Below are positions 1-8,829 of a stretch of 64,000 bases of DNA, piece by piece. Both the position numbers and the translations under genes were made by a program. Source of the DNA: Ruminococcus sp. (GTDB lineage Bacteria > Bacillota > Clostridia > Oscillospirales > Ruminococcaceae); contig NZ_JAHZAX010000001.1 in NCBI RefSeq assembly GCF_019423705.1, positions 127,998 through 191,997 on the forward strand. The letters are read 5' to 3'. Each line of letters starts with the position of its first letter. The stretch's first letter is position 1. Below the pieces are notes generated by a model. It ran no database searches. It was given only the letters and a program-made list of their open reading frames with translations, and was not told where the DNA came from.

Positions 1-40
1 ATTTATGTTGGTTCGTTTTTTTCGTACTGAGAAGCTTTCA

Positions 41-82
41 AAAATCATCGCCAACGGCGATTCCTTCATTCCTCACTACTAA
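41..82. repeat. ATCGCC hairpin repeat, copy 1
   Basis: Hairpin ATCGCC-AAC-GGCGAT followed by a TTCCTTCATTCCTCA tail. It is one of at least eight copies in intergenic gaps of this window and abuts the 3' end of the YfhO-like gene. Confidence 0.75.
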
Positions 83-2521
83 CTACTTAGCGTTAACTTC
101 GTCTTTCGACTTTCTCTTGCCAAACTTCACCGCACCCAAATATACTATCAATGCGCCAAAGCCCACTACTGTTATGATCTTTCCATAGAAAAGTCCCTTT
201 GTCTCATATGTGAACTGTATCTCGCTCTCTCCCTTAGGACAAAGCACAGCCATAAAGCCATAGTCTACTTTCTCAATGTCAACAGCCTGTCCATTAACAG
301 TCGCCGTCCAGCCGTCATCATACGGCACAGAGAAGAATACAAGATTGTCCCTGTCAAGGTCTATTTTCGCATTGAATCCATAAGAATCATAGCTGAATTC
401 CGAGCAGCTATTCTTTCTTCTGTCAAGGCAGTTCTGATAATATGCGTCCTCAGAATAGTCCGTGCCCTTGAAGCTGTAATACTGGAGAATGTCTTTATAT
501 TTTGTTATCTGCTCCTGATCAAGCACAAGCGCTTTCATCAGCATCATTGTCTTGTCTACCTCAGAAGCCTTCTGAATGTCAGAATCAACGCAGTAATAAT
601 CGTATGTGAAGCCCATTGGAACATAATATTTGTTCTCGTAAATGTTGAAGCCGTTCTGCGTGTCAACATATTCAAAGCCCTTTAATGTGCTTATTGTGTT
701 AGGCGTTGAAACAGGTTCTTTGCCGTTTCTTTCATTTTCTGTCAGCTCGTTGAAATAATACTTGACGGAGAAAAGGCTTCTCAGCGGATAAACTTTCGTC
801 TCCATTCTTGAAGCAACGTCTCTTGTCTGATCTATTGAGCTGTAAAAGTCCATTATAGATGTTGAAACAACGCTGTGGAAACATCTCATTGAAGAAAGTC
901 CCCAGAACATACACCAGTTGTCAACATTTTCAGAAGTGTCTATTCTGTAAAAGCTATTGTCGGCATTGTAATTTTTGGACTGCTCTTCAAGCTTTTCCAT
1001 ATTGATATTATCGCTGCCGTTGATGGCTCTCTTGATATAGTCGGTATTGTCCGTGCCCTGCGCAACGCCGTAGATTATTGATGAAGTCATACAGATCACA
1101 ACAGCGGCGGCGGTCATTCCCGAAGCGACTTTCATATAGTCAACTTTCTTTTCAGCCACGACGTAGATAAGCACGCCAAGCATAACAGTCATAAGGATAG
1201 TTACGATGGCTTGGATATAGTAAAGCTCTATATACTCAGGCACTTTGCCGTACTTGACAACGCCGTTTTCATTTGTCGGCAGAAGTCCGATACCGATGAA
1301 TATTGCGCAGACAACGCAGACAGGCACAAAGCCTTTTTTGAGATCGTCCTTATTTTCCGAAAGGACTTTCGCTGTCATAAGGCACATAAGCAGGATAGGC
1401 ATATAATACCATCTTGCGTAATAAGAGGCATTGAACAGCACAAAAGTTGAGTTCAGTATCGGCACGCAAGCCATTATGCCGAACACGATTATAGCCTTTG
1501 AGAGCCAGTTGTCCTTGCTCTTCTTTCTTGTTCTCATAAATGCGATAACGCCCGCCATTGAGAACATTGGCAGATAGCCTGCCATTGAAGCCCATCTTGC
1601 CTTATCGGAATTAAGGATATTGATTCTTGCAGGCATATCAGAGAGCATAAAGAAGGACTGGATAATTCTTGGTATTCTAACATTTTCGCTGTAAATAACG
1701 AGGTCAAGGCCGTAAAGTCTTTCGTTCACACGGTAGTTATCCATAACGGTGAGGGCAGATGGCAGGAAGATGATAGCAGATATCATCACGCCGATAACAG
1801 CCTCGAGGATAAGCAAACCGAACTTTTTCATATCTATATCGAAAGTCTTATCGAGGCATCTAATAAAGAAATAGATGACAACGAAAACGACCTCGCAGGC
1901 AAAGAAGAAGTAGCTTATTGTAGCGCAGAGTGCGACCGTGATAGCGAACACGCCTTTTTTATTTTCCTGAACGAGCATTTCAAATCCCAGCAGGAGCAGG
2001 GGGAAGAAAGCAGTAGCGTCGTGGAAGTGGTTAAAAAAGACGTTATAGGTCTGGAAGCCTGAGAAGGCATAAAGCAGTCCGCCGATAAAGCAAGCGTTGG
2101 TATTATCGACGAAATATCTTATATAAGCATAAGCCGAGACGGCAGCGATAGCGGTTTTAAGCGCCAGCAGCCAAGGTATAAGATAAGGCACGGCTCCCGA
2201 TGGGAACAGCACGGTCAGCCAGAAAAACGGCGAGCCCAGCAAATAGAACGAATACGAACCCACAAAGCTTGAACCAAGGTCAGTACCCCAATCCCAGCCC
2301 ATATTACCGCCGCGGACGGCGTCGTGTGCGTGCTGATAGAACATCATCTGCTGTGAATTGAAGTCGCCATAATAAAGGAATATACCCTTATTGACTATCA
2401 TAGACGGTATAAACGAGATCATCATACCGATAAAAGCCGTAACAAACAGCAGCAGATATTTTTCTTTCCGCTTATTCTGCATATTTTCGGGGCTTTTTAG
2501 TACTCCGCTTTTTCTAAACAT
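83..2521 (-). CDS. YfhO-family multi-spanning membrane protein
   Basis: Large integral membrane protein of about 812 residues. It has many hydrophobic segments in the first 480 residues, a soluble extracytoplasmic region (about 490-770), a last membrane helix near the C-terminus and a basic tail. This layout matches the YfhO family, polytopic GT-C-like proteins linked in Bacillus and Listeria to glycosylation of wall polymers. The membrane topology is visible; the glycosyltransferase role is family knowledge and the substrate is unknown. I prefer the ATG at 2521 over the one six bases upstream because AGAGG sits about 8 bases before it. The gene is transcribed alone, with a consensus-like promoter upstream (2586-2614). 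Confidence 0.8.
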   Translation of the reverse strand: MFRKSGVLKSPENMQNKRKEKYLLLFVTAFIGMMISFIPSMIVNKGIFLYYGDFNSQQMMFYQHAHDAVRGGNMGWDWGTDLGSSFVGSYSFYLLGSPFFWLTVLFPSGAVPYLIPWLLALKTAIAAVSAYAYIRYFVDNTNACFIGGLLYAFSGFQTYNVFFNHFHDATAFFPLLLLGFEMLVQENKKGVFAITVALCATISYFFFACEVVFVVIYFFIRCLDKTFDIDMKKFGLLILEAVIGVMISAIIFLPSALTVMDNYRVNERLYGLDLVIYSENVRIPRIIQSFFMLSDMPARINILNSDKARWASMAGYLPMFSMAGVIAFMRTRKKSKDNWLSKAIIVFGIMACVPILNSTFVLFNASYYARWYYMPILLMCLMTAKVLSENKDDLKKGFVPVCVVCAIFIGIGLLPTNENGVVKYGKVPEYIELYYIQAIVTILMTVMLGVLIYVVAEKKVDYMKVASGMTAAAVVICMTSSIIYGVAQGTDNTDYIKRAINGSDNINMEKLEEQSKNYNADNSFYRIDTSENVDNWCMFWGLSSMRCFHSVVSTSIMDFYSSIDQTRDVASRMETKVYPLRSLFSVKYYFNELTENERNGKEPVSTPNTISTLKGFEYVDTQNGFNIYENKYYVPMGFTYDYYCVDSDIQKASEVDKTMMLMKALVLDQEQITKYKDILQYYSFKGTDYSEDAYYQNCLDRRKNSCSEFSYDSYGFNAKIDLDRDNLVFFSVPYDDGWTATVNGQAVDIEKVDYGFMAVLCPKGESEIQFTYETKGLFYGKIITVVGFGALIVYLGAVKFGKRKSKDEVNAK

Positions 2522-2585
2522 TGTCATTTCCTCTTTTTCTTACATTTTTTACTCTTATTTTTGGCAAAAAGCCGTATATAGTTTT

Positions 2586-2614
2586 ATTATATCACAGAGG
2601 AGTTATAATTGCAA
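2586..2614 (-). promoter_or_regulatory. Promoter of the YfhO-like gene
   Basis: On the minus strand: TTGCAA, 17-base spacer, TATAAT, about 65 bases upstream of the start codon. Vegetative sigma-A-type spacing. Confidence 0.65.
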
Positions 2615-2746
2615 CTGTTTTTGGTGGGTTTTATCGGCTTTGTTTGAATGCCTTCCCTACATTGGTGTGTCGCAAAATTGCTTCGCTCTTTGCGAGGGGA
2701 CTGACATAAATGAGATCGGCGCAGGATATATGCTTCGGCATTACAA

Positions 2747-2782
2747 AAAAAGAAGCTACAACTTTCGTTGTGCTTCTTTTAC
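2747..2782. terminator. Bidirectional terminator-like hairpin
   Basis: AAAAGAAGC and GCTTCTTTT arms, extended by CAAC/GTTG with one bulged base, enclose a TTTC loop. The A and T runs allow it to work on either strand. It lies between hisC and the YfhO-like gene, both on the minus strand, so it may end hisC transcripts. The rest of the gap 2528-3016 holds a repeat with GTGTCGCAAAATTG and the hairpin array listed next; no gene is seen. Confidence 0.55.
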
Positions 2783-2820
2783 ATTTATTCTGCGCCTACT
2801 AAAGTCGGCTATCGCCGATT

Positions 2821-2938
2821 GAGACTCTGTCTCAAACTCTGCAAGGGACTCTGTCCCTTGACTCTGCTTGGGGCTATCCCCAAGACCCCACTTAGGGCGC
2901 TGCCCTAAGAACCCGCAAGCGCTCTAACGGCGCGCTTG
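2821..2938. repeat. Array of five consecutive short hairpins
   Basis: Five perfect or near-perfect hairpins follow each other: GAGAC/GTCTC (2821-2833), CAAGGGAC/GTCCCTTG (2842-2860), CTTGGGG/CCCCAAG (2867-2884), CTTAGGGC/GCCCTAAG (2891-2909) and CAAGCGC/GCGCTTG (2916-2938). None has a clear T tail, so they look like an extragenic palindrome array rather than terminators. Confidence 0.7.
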
Positions 2939-3016
2939 AGCCTCCGTTTTAATTTCGCTGCGCTAGTTTTTGTTTCTTAGTCGGGTCTTTTCATTTGTTG
3001 CTTTCCGCTTCTATTT

Positions 3017-4078
3017 TTACTTCACAAATTTCTCTAATTTATTTACCAACAGCCCCATTTCCTCTTCCGTACCGACTGTTATCCTCAGATAGTTATCTAT
3101 TCTCGGCTTATCGAAATATCTGACAAATATGCCTTCCTCACGCAGGTATGTGAATATCTCTTTCGCCGAAAACTTTTCGTGCTCAGCGAAAAGGAAATTC
3201 GTTTCGCTGTCAAGCACCTTGAAGCCCATTTCTCTAAGTTCTGCGGCGGTCTTGTCCCTTGTGGCTTTGATCTTTTCGACAGTTGTGCGGAAATATTCCT
3301 CGTCCGAAAGGCTTGCTATGGCTGTTTCAATTGCAAGTTGGTCGAGCGGATAGGAATTGTAGGAATCCTTCACGGCCTGCATATAGCTGATAAGCTCGGC
3401 GTTTGCGAAAGCCATTCCTATCCTCATTCCTGCCAAGGAGCGTGATTTCGAGAACGTTTGCGTTACGACGAGATTGTCGTACTCTTTCACAAGGTCAACG
3501 CAGGAATATCTGCCGAAATCCGCATAAGCTTCGTCGATTATCACAATGCTGTCCTTATTGTTGTCGAGAAGCTCCCTTATAAAGTCCTCTCCAACGCCCA
3601 AACTTGTTGGAGCGTTAGGGTTCGGAATAACTACGCCGCCGTTTGGAACGCAGAAATCTTTGATATTTATAACGAAATTTTCGTCAACTTTCTTTGTTTC
3701 GTATGGTATTTTCAGAAGATCGCACCAAACCGGATAGAAAGAATAGGTGATATCAGGATAGATTATAGGCTTATCGGAATTGAAAAATGCACGGAAAGCC
3801 GTGGCTAAAACGTCGTCTGAGCCGTTTCCGCAGAAAACATTTTCGCTTTTAAGTCCAACTCTTTCCGCCAAAGCCGCTCTCAGCGCCGAAGCGTCTGCAC
3901 TTGGATATTTTCTGAAATCCGAAATATTTTTCGTTTCCAACACCTTTTTCACCTTCTCCGACGGCGGATAAGGGTTCTCATTGGCGTTGAGCTTTATTAT
4001 CTTGTCGTTTTTTGGCTGTTCGCCTGCAACGTATGGCTCTATATTAATAAGGTTCTTTCTCCAAAGCTTTTCAGACAT
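3017..4078 (-). CDS. hisC: Histidinol-phosphate aminotransferase
   Basis: PLP-dependent fold-type I aminotransferase. It converts imidazole acetol phosphate plus glutamate to histidinol phosphate in histidine biosynthesis, in the cytoplasm. Visible are the substrate/PLP region NANENPYPPSEK near the N-terminus, GNGSDD, NPNAPT, DEAYADF and the PLP-lysine motif TFSKSRSLAGMRIG. The C-terminal RxTVG-type ending (LRITVGTEEE) is also typical. Length of about 353 residues is normal. ATG at 4078 is preferred over GTG at 4084 because AAAGGG lies 10 bases upstream. No other his genes are adjacent, so it is a detached his gene. A perfect consensus promoter lies upstream. Confidence 0.93.
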   Translation of the reverse strand: MSEKLWRKNLINIEPYVAGEQPKNDKIIKLNANENPYPPSEKVKKVLETKNISDFRKYPSADASALRAALAERVGLKSENVFCGNGSDDVLATAFRAFFNSDKPIIYPDITYSFYPVWCDLLKIPYETKKVDENFVINIKDFCVPNGGVVIPNPNAPTSLGVGEDFIRELLDNNKDSIVIIDEAYADFGRYSCVDLVKEYDNLVVTQTFSKSRSLAGMRIGMAFANAELISYMQAVKDSYNSYPLDQLAIETAIASLSDEEYFRTTVEKIKATRDKTAAELREMGFKVLDSETNFLFAEHEKFSAKEIFTYLREEGIFVRYFDKPRIDNYLRITVGTEEEMGLLVNKLEKFVK

Positions 4079-4150
4079 TTTCACATTACCCTTTCTGTTT
4101 TCTGTTACCTACTCGCTATGTTTTATCATAGTAAAGCATTAATATAAATC

Positions 4151-4179
4151 ATTATAGCACATAGCTGGGCTGTTGTCAA
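4151..4179 (-). promoter_or_regulatory. Promoter of hisC
   Basis: Minus strand TTGACA, 17-base spacer, TATAAT: a perfect sigma-A consensus about 75 bases upstream of the hisC start. Confidence 0.8.
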
Positions 4180-4188
4180 ATCGCAAAG

Positions 4189-4220
4189 CAAAAAACTCCC
4201 CCTAATGGGAGAGCTTTAGT
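4189..4220 (-). terminator. Terminator of the radical SAM gene
   Basis: Minus strand: CTCTCCC-ATTA-GGGGGAG followed by TTTTTT, about 30 bases after the stop codon at 4247. Confidence 0.75.
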
Positions 4221-4246
4221 CTGTTCATCTTTCAGAACTGTCTTGA

Positions 4247-4861
4247 TCAGTCCACATATTCTCTAACTCTGAGGTGGATACCGACTCTATCGGCAACGGC
4301 CTGAGACTTCTTTATCTCCTCCTCGCCGATAATATCAACGACTGTGAGCATAACATTTGGCACGAACTCTTTAACTCTTTTAGCAAAAGAGAGCATTTCC
4401 TCGAAGCAATTTACGCCCTTGAACGAAGGTCTTGTGACCTCGTCGTAGGCTTTTTCGTCAGAGGCGTTCAAGCTGATAGAGATGATATCGACAAGCCCTT
4501 TGAACTCGGCAGGAGTTTCACGTTTATTGATAAGGTCGCTGAGTCCATTGGTATTAAGTCTGACAGGAGTTTTGGAGACAGACTTTATATACTTAGCGGT
4601 CTCCTTGAGGATTTCCAGCTCGCAAGTAGGTTCGCCATATCCGCAGAAGATCAGTTCCTCATAGCTATCAAGGTCTCTTGTTTTGAGGTTGTCGATTACC
4701 TCCTGCGCAGTTGGCTGGTGCTCGAGCCAAAGCGGGTCAGAACCATACGCACCGTCGCCGTTATGGCGTATACAGAACGTACAGTTACAAGGGCACTTAT
4801 TTGTTATATTGAGGTAGAGCTTTTTGCCTATCTCATAGGATATATTCATTGCTTTTACCAT
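4247..4861 (-). CDS. TatD-associated radical SAM protein
   Basis: Small radical SAM enzyme of 204 residues. The cluster motif CxxxCxxC uses C23, C27 and C30 (KCPCNCTFC). It is followed by FCGYGEPTCELEIL, a GGEP-like SAM-contacting motif, and by RLNTNGL and ISISLNASDE. Length and motif layout match the TatD-linked radical SAM family (TIGR04038), whose reaction is unknown. In many genomes the gene sits beside tatD. Here tatD is 4 kb away on the other strand, with proA, proB and a dehydrogenase between, so the link is partly broken. The start is supported by GAGG 8 bases before the ATG. It appears to be monocistronic with its own terminator. Confidence 0.82.
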   Translation of the reverse strand: MVKAMNISYEIGKKLYLNITNKCPCNCTFCIRHNGDGAYGSDPLWLEHQPTAQEVIDNLKTRDLDSYEELIFCGYGEPTCELEILKETAKYIKSVSKTPVRLNTNGLSDLINKRETPAEFKGLVDIISISLNASDEKAYDEVTRPSFKGVNCFEEMLSFAKRVKEFVPNVMLTVVDIIGEEEIKKSQAVADRVGIHLRVREYVD

Positions 4862-4903
4862 TTTGATTACCTCTTTTTGTAATATATTAAAGTATCAGAG
4901 CAA

Positions 4904-4929
4904 ACGGGCGAACAATGTTCACCCCTACA
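4904..4929. repeat. GGGCGAAC-type repeat, copy 1
   Basis: GGGCGAAC-AAT-GTTCACCC hairpin followed by CCTACA. It belongs to the second dispersed palindromic family in the window. It lies in the short gap between proA and the radical SAM gene together with the next repeat. Confidence 0.7.
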
Positions 4930-4936
4930 AGAGAAA

Positions 4937-4977
4937 TATCATCGCCAACGGAGATTCCTTCATTCCTCATTCCTCAC
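4937..4977. repeat. ATCGCC hairpin repeat, copy 2
   Basis: Copy of the ATCGCC-N3-GGCGAT family (here GGAGAT), with an ATTCCTC octamer tail ending at the proA stop codon. Confidence 0.7.
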
Positions 4978-6231
4978 TTAAAGGCGTATCTGCCCATTGC
5001 CCGAGATAAGATACTTAGTCGTTGTCATTTCCTTCAATCCCATAGGTCCTCTTGCGTGCAGCTTTTGCGTGGATATTCCTATCTCTGCACCCAAACCAAA
5101 CATTCCGCCGTCCGTGAACCTCGTTGAGCAATTCACATACACCGCTGCCGAATCCACTCTCTTCTGAAATTCCTGCGCTGCAAACAAGCTCTCCGTCACG
5201 ATACACTCGGAATGTCCAGTGGAAAATCTGTCAATGTGTTCAAGCGCCTGCGCCATATCGTCCACCACTCTAATGGAAATGATGTAGTCAAGGAACTCTG
5301 TGGCATAATCTTCCTCGTCAGCAATGGTAACATTCTCTGCGCCAAGTATCTGCCTCGTCAGCTCGCAGCCCCTTATCTCAACGTGGTGCTTGTCAAGCCT
5401 TGCCTTTAGCTTCGGCAGGAAATCTTCCGCAATATCCCTGTGTACAAGACAGCTCTCAACTGCGTTGCATACCGACGGACGTGACGTCTTGCCATTGTCA
5501 ACTATATCCACCGCCATATTTATATCTGCGCTTGCGTCAACATAAACGTGGCAATTGCCTGTGCCTGTCTCGATAACAGGAACGGTGGCGGTCTGAACGA
5601 CTGCCCTTATGAGCTGTGCGCCGCCCCTCGGGATAAGAACGTCTATGTAGTCGCTGGCTTTCATCATATCAATGGCGTTCTGCCTGTCGGTATTCTCCAC
5701 AAGCTGGATAATATCAGGACTGAATCCCGATCTTTCAACTGCCTTTCTCATAAGGTCGGCGAGCATTTTGTTTGAATTGATAGCTTCCTTTCCGCCTCTG
5801 AGGATAACGGCGTTGCCGCTCTTCAAGCAGAGGATCGCACCGTCAACTGTGACGTTCGGTCTTGCCTCATAGATTATGCCGATAACGCCCATTGGCACTC
5901 TTACTTTCTCGATCTTCATTCCGTTTGGCCTTGTGGAGCCCGAAACGACTTCGCCGACAGGGTCGTCAAGCTGGCAAAGCTCTTCGCAGGCTTTAGCCAT
6001 TCCCTCGATACGGCTGTCGTTGAGGGCAAGTCTGTCAAGCATAGCTTCGGACATTTTTCTTGCTCTTGCGTTCTCAAGATCAACGGCGTTGGCTCTGATG
6101 ATATCCTCCTTGCAAACTCTGAGGATATGTGCGATCTCGAGAAGCGCGTCATTTTTCTGTGTTGTTGAGGCGAAAGCTATCTCCTTTTTGCAGGCCTTAG
6201 CCCTTTCGCCCAAGATGTCAATGTAACTCAT
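4978..6231 (-). CDS. proA: Glutamate-5-semialdehyde dehydrogenase (gamma-glutamyl phosphate reductase)
   Basis: Second enzyme of proline synthesis. It reduces gamma-glutamyl phosphate to glutamate-5-semialdehyde with NADPH in the cytoplasm. It is an aldehyde dehydrogenase superfamily protein of 417 residues, normal for ProA. Visible motifs are GVIGIIYEARPNVTVD, SGNAVILRGGKEA, PRGGAQLI, ETGTGNCHVYVD and the catalytic cysteine region RPSVCNAVES. The C-terminal ARGPMGL motif is also typical. It lies downstream of proB on the same strand, separated by 226 bases that hold a GGGCGAAC-type repeat, so co-transcription is likely but interrupted by the repeat. Confidence 0.96.
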   Translation of the reverse strand: MSYIDILGERAKACKKEIAFASTTQKNDALLEIAHILRVCKEDIIRANAVDLENARARKMSEAMLDRLALNDSRIEGMAKACEELCQLDDPVGEVVSGSTRPNGMKIEKVRVPMGVIGIIYEARPNVTVDGAILCLKSGNAVILRGGKEAINSNKMLADLMRKAVERSGFSPDIIQLVENTDRQNAIDMMKASDYIDVLIPRGGAQLIRAVVQTATVPVIETGTGNCHVYVDASADINMAVDIVDNGKTSRPSVCNAVESCLVHRDIAEDFLPKLKARLDKHHVEIRGCELTRQILGAENVTIADEEDYATEFLDYIISIRVVDDMAQALEHIDRFSTGHSECIVTESLFAAQEFQKRVDSAAVYVNCSTRFTDGGMFGLGAEIGISTQKLHARGPMGLKEMTTTKYLISGNGQIRL

Positions 6232-6284
6232 TTTTAGTATACCTCCCCATTAACAGCTTACTGTTAATTTAATCATTTCAGACT

Positions 6285-6361
6285 GTCGCAAAAGCAGCGT
6301 ACCAACGGGCGACCACAAATTGTTGTGAGCCTTGTCGAACAACAATTTTCGCCCCTACATT
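6285..6361. repeat. GGGCGAAC-type repeat, long compound copy
   Basis: Between proB and proA. A GGGCGACC arm pairs with GGCGCCCC-type sequence at the far end, and inside lies a second inverted pair AAATTGTTG/CAACAATTT. Related compound copies occur near 16632, 30451 and 31349. The rest of the gap (6362-6457) holds a GTAGAGGACG/CGTCCTCTAC hairpin at about 6384-6407; no gene is seen. Confidence 0.65.
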
Positions 6362-6457
6362 AGAATTGCGTATTTAAGCGCATATGTAGAGGACGGCGTC
6401 CTCTACGTCCCATTTGTTTCGGACTTTCTCAACAGCCCAGACTGTTCATTGTTGTTA

Positions 6458-7255
6458 TCAGCTATTAGCTGTAAAAAGTGTTCCGATCGGTTTATTTTCA
6501 AAGACCTTGTAAAGGTGTCTCGGGTCACGGCCGTTCATTATTATAAGGTCTATACCGCCCTTTTTGCATATCTCTGCGGCCTTAATTTTTGTCGCCATTC
6601 CTCCCGTGCCGAGGGACGAACCTGCGCCCCCTGCGATAGCCCTTATCTCCTCGGTTATTTCTGGAACAACAGGGATAAGCTCTGCGTCGTCATATTTATG
6701 AGGGTCCTTGTCGAAAAGGCCTTCGATATCGGACATTATTATAAGTAGGTCGGCATTTGCAAGAACTGCAACATTTGCCGCAAGGGAATCGTTCTCGCCC
6801 ATTTCAAGCTCCAGCTCATCGATAGACACGGTGTCGTTCTCGTTTACGATAGGGATAGAACCAAGCTCGATAATGCGCTCGAGGGCGTTTTGCACATTGG
6901 TGCGTCTGTCCTCCAGCAGGATATATTTTGTCAGCAAAAGCTGAGCAACGTTAAGGCTGTATTCAGAAAAGAGATTATCGTAAAGATACATAAGCTCGCA
7001 TTGACCGACGGCGGCGCAAGCCTGTCTTGTGGGGGTATCCTTCGGTCTGTCCTTTATGCCAAGCTTTGCTCTGCCAAGTCCAACAGCGCCGCTTGACACG
7101 AGGATAATTTCGTGGCCTGCGTTTTGCAGGTCGGCAAGTGTCTTAACGAGCTGCTCAACACGGCGGATATTAAGAAGCCCCGTGCTATGGGTCAGCGTGG
7201 AAGTTCCCACCTTCACCACAACTCTTTTCTTTTTTGTCATATCTATTTCTATCAT
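6458..7255 (-). CDS. proB: Glutamate 5-kinase
   Basis: First enzyme of proline synthesis. It phosphorylates the glutamate side chain with ATP. It is an amino-acid kinase fold protein with VVVKVGTSTLTH, VSSGAVGLGRAKLG, NENDTVS, FGENDSLAA-like EMGENDSLAANVA, LIIMSDIEGLF and GTGGMATKIKAAEI. It is about 265 residues long and lacks the C-terminal PUA domain found in E. coli ProB, as in many Firmicutes. ATG at 7255 has AAGGA 10 bases upstream; an ATG at 7264 is too close to the same site. It begins 12-20 bases after the dehydrogenase gene, so the two are probably one operon with proA. Confidence 0.94.
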   Translation of the reverse strand: MIEIDMTKKKRVVVKVGTSTLTHSTGLLNIRRVEQLVKTLADLQNAGHEIILVSSGAVGLGRAKLGIKDRPKDTPTRQACAAVGQCELMYLYDNLFSEYSLNVAQLLLTKYILLEDRRTNVQNALERIIELGSIPIVNENDTVSIDELELEMGENDSLAANVAVLANADLLIIMSDIEGLFDKDPHKYDDAELIPVVPEITEEIRAIAGGAGSSLGTGGMATKIKAAEICKKGGIDLIIMNGRDPRHLYKVFENKPIGTLFTANS

Positions 7256-7276
7256 TTTTATCATATCCTTAAATTA

Positions 7277-8242
7277 TTATTTCCCACTAACGCCATTGAC
7301 CACATTCTGCGGAGTGCCCTCAATCCACATTTTAAGGTTCTGGGCAACTGTTTCGAGCAGGCGCTCTCCTGTCTGCTTTGGCGCCCAAGCGATATGGGGC
7401 GTGATCGTGCAGTTCTTTGCGTTTCTAAGCGGACAATCTTCCGTCATAGGCTCTTTTGTGAGGACGTCTATCCCTGCCCCTGCGATAGTGCCGTTTTCAA
7501 GCGCTTCCGCCAAAGCTTTTTCGTCCACCAAGCCGCCCCTTGCGGTGTTGACAAAATATGCCGACGGCTTCATCATACTAAGGCTCTGAGCGTTTATCAT
7601 CTTCTCGTTATCATTTGTCAGCGGACAATGGAGTGTAACAACATCGGCGGTTTTGAGCAGCTCCTCCAGCGTGACCGCAGGCGTGCCGTCCGTGATCTTC
7701 TTGGGCGAACGGGTATACGTCACAACTTTCATTCCGAAAGCCCTTGCGATCTCAGCCACCTTTTTTCCGATATCGCCATAGCCCACAATGCCGATAGTCT
7801 TTTCTGCAAGCTCATAAGTCGGTATGCCAAAATATGAGAACAGCTTATAATTCACCCAGCCGCCCTCGTCGACTTTCTGAGCGTACTCTCTTATCTGACT
7901 GAAATAGTTCAAAACAAGTGCGAAAGTATGCTGCGCAACTGCGTTTGTTGAATAGGCAGGAACATTGCATACCACAGCGCCGTGTTTATCGGCGGCGGAG
8001 AGGTCAACATTATTATAGCCCGTTGCGAAAAGCCCCACATACTTGAGGTTTGGGCACTTTGAAAAGACCTCCTCCGTGATAAGGCATTTATTGCATATTA
8101 CAGCGTCCGCAGAGCCGATCTTCTCTGCGACCTGCTCGTTTGGTGTGAAGCCGTATATTTTGCAGTCCCCCAAGGCTGTTATGCCATCAAGGGAAACGTC
8201 ATTTCTCGACACGGTCTCGGAATCGAGGATAACTATATTCAT
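7277..8242 (-). CDS. D-2-hydroxyacid dehydrogenase (glycerate dehydrogenase-like)
   Basis: NAD-dependent D-isomer-specific 2-hydroxyacid dehydrogenase of about 321 residues. The Rossmann motif GIVGYGDIGKKVAEIAR, the arginine in NTARGGLVDE, the catalytic glutamate region around GIDVLTKEP and the histidine in ITPHIAW are all present. Architecture and length match hydroxypyruvate/glycerate dehydrogenases, but the exact substrate cannot be read from sequence. The ATG at 8242 is chosen because AGGA lies 9 bases upstream; a longer reading starting at 8278 lacks such a site. It lies directly upstream of proB. A role linked to serine or proline metabolism is only suggested by position. Confidence 0.85.
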   Translation of the reverse strand: MNIVILDSETVSRNDVSLDGITALGDCKIYGFTPNEQVAEKIGSADAVICNKCLITEEVFSKCPNLKYVGLFATGYNNVDLSAADKHGAVVCNVPAYSTNAVAQHTFALVLNYFSQIREYAQKVDEGGWVNYKLFSYFGIPTYELAEKTIGIVGYGDIGKKVAEIARAFGMKVVTYTRSPKKITDGTPAVTLEELLKTADVVTLHCPLTNDNEKMINAQSLSMMKPSAYFVNTARGGLVDEKALAEALENGTIAGAGIDVLTKEPMTEDCPLRNAKNCTITPHIAWAPKQTGERLLETVAQNLKMWIEGTPQNVVNGVSGK

Positions 8243-8348
8243 ATAAATCGTCCTTTGAAATTGGTTAATTTGGGTCAAATAAATCAGCGTAATTTGTTAC
8301 AATATGCGCAGGAAATAGGCAACAACCATTTTTGCGCCTTGTCAATAC

Positions 8349-8377
8349 ACGGGCGAACAATGTTTGCCCCTACATAT
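8349..8377. repeat. GGGCGAAC-type repeat, copy
   Basis: GGGCGAAC-AAT-GTTTGCCC followed by CTACATAT, in the gap between the dehydrogenase gene and the small membrane protein. Confidence 0.7.
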
Positions 8378-8388
8378 GGGGTTTTAAC

Positions 8389-8748
8389 CTATTCTCCCTT
8401 ACTATCATTATCTGCACTATCGCTGGAATTATCAGCCGTTGCAGCATTTTCGCTTTGAAGTTTAGCCTGCGCTTTATTATACTTATGAGAGAATATGCCT
8501 GCCAGCGCAAGAAGTATCACTTCGATACCGAACAGGAATGCGATAACGATACTCTCGGTGCAGAACTGCGTAACGATAGTGAGGTCGATCGCCACCATTA
8601 TAATAAGGTAATGCACCGAACGTTTTCTCATAAACTGCGTCATATATAAAAGCGTTGCGATGATACAGAATATGAAATGCACCTTGAAAGGCAATGGTGC
8701 ATAGACATTCTGCAATGTTGCGGACTCAGCCGCCAATGTCTCCAACAC
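8389..8748 (-). CDS. Small membrane protein, unknown function
   Basis: I do not recognise this 119-residue protein. It has about three hydrophobic segments (roughly 21-38, 45-62 and 65-86) and a hydrophilic acidic C-terminal tail rich in Ser, Asp and Ala. The start codon is GTG at 8748 with AAGGAG eight bases upstream. A promoter with TTGCAA-17-TATAAT lies upstream, so expression looks real. It is divergent from tatD. Confidence 0.6.
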   Translation of the reverse strand: MLETLAAESATLQNVYAPLPFKVHFIFCIIATLLYMTQFMRKRSVHYLIIMVAIDLTIVTQFCTESIVIAFLFGIEVILLALAGIFSHKYNKAQAKLQSENAATADNSSDSADNDSKGE

Positions 8749-8792
8749 AAGATCATCTCCTTGTTTTCCTATGCGCTTTTAGCGCCAATTAT

Positions 8793-8821
8793 TCATTTTA
8801 TATTATAGCACACACTCTTCA
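8793..8821 (-). promoter_or_regulatory. Promoter of the small membrane protein gene
   Basis: Minus strand TTGCAA, 17-base spacer, TATAAT, about 45 bases upstream of the GTG start; end coordinates are approximate within a few bases. Confidence 0.55.
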
Positions 8822-8829
8822 AAATTGCA

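Noticed and set aside
4904..4929. GAAC-AAT-GTTC in the GGGCGAAC repeats as LexA (SOS) boxes
   Set aside because: The Gram-positive LexA site needs GAAC-N4-GTTC. These have a three-base spacer, GC-rich arms and occur in many unrelated gaps, so they are repeats.
7112..7837. Long plus-strand open frame across the dehydrogenase gene (and similar ones opposite rsmI, lexA, murC, araD)
   Set aside because: These lie antisense to clearly identified genes and have no recognisable domains or good ribosome sites.
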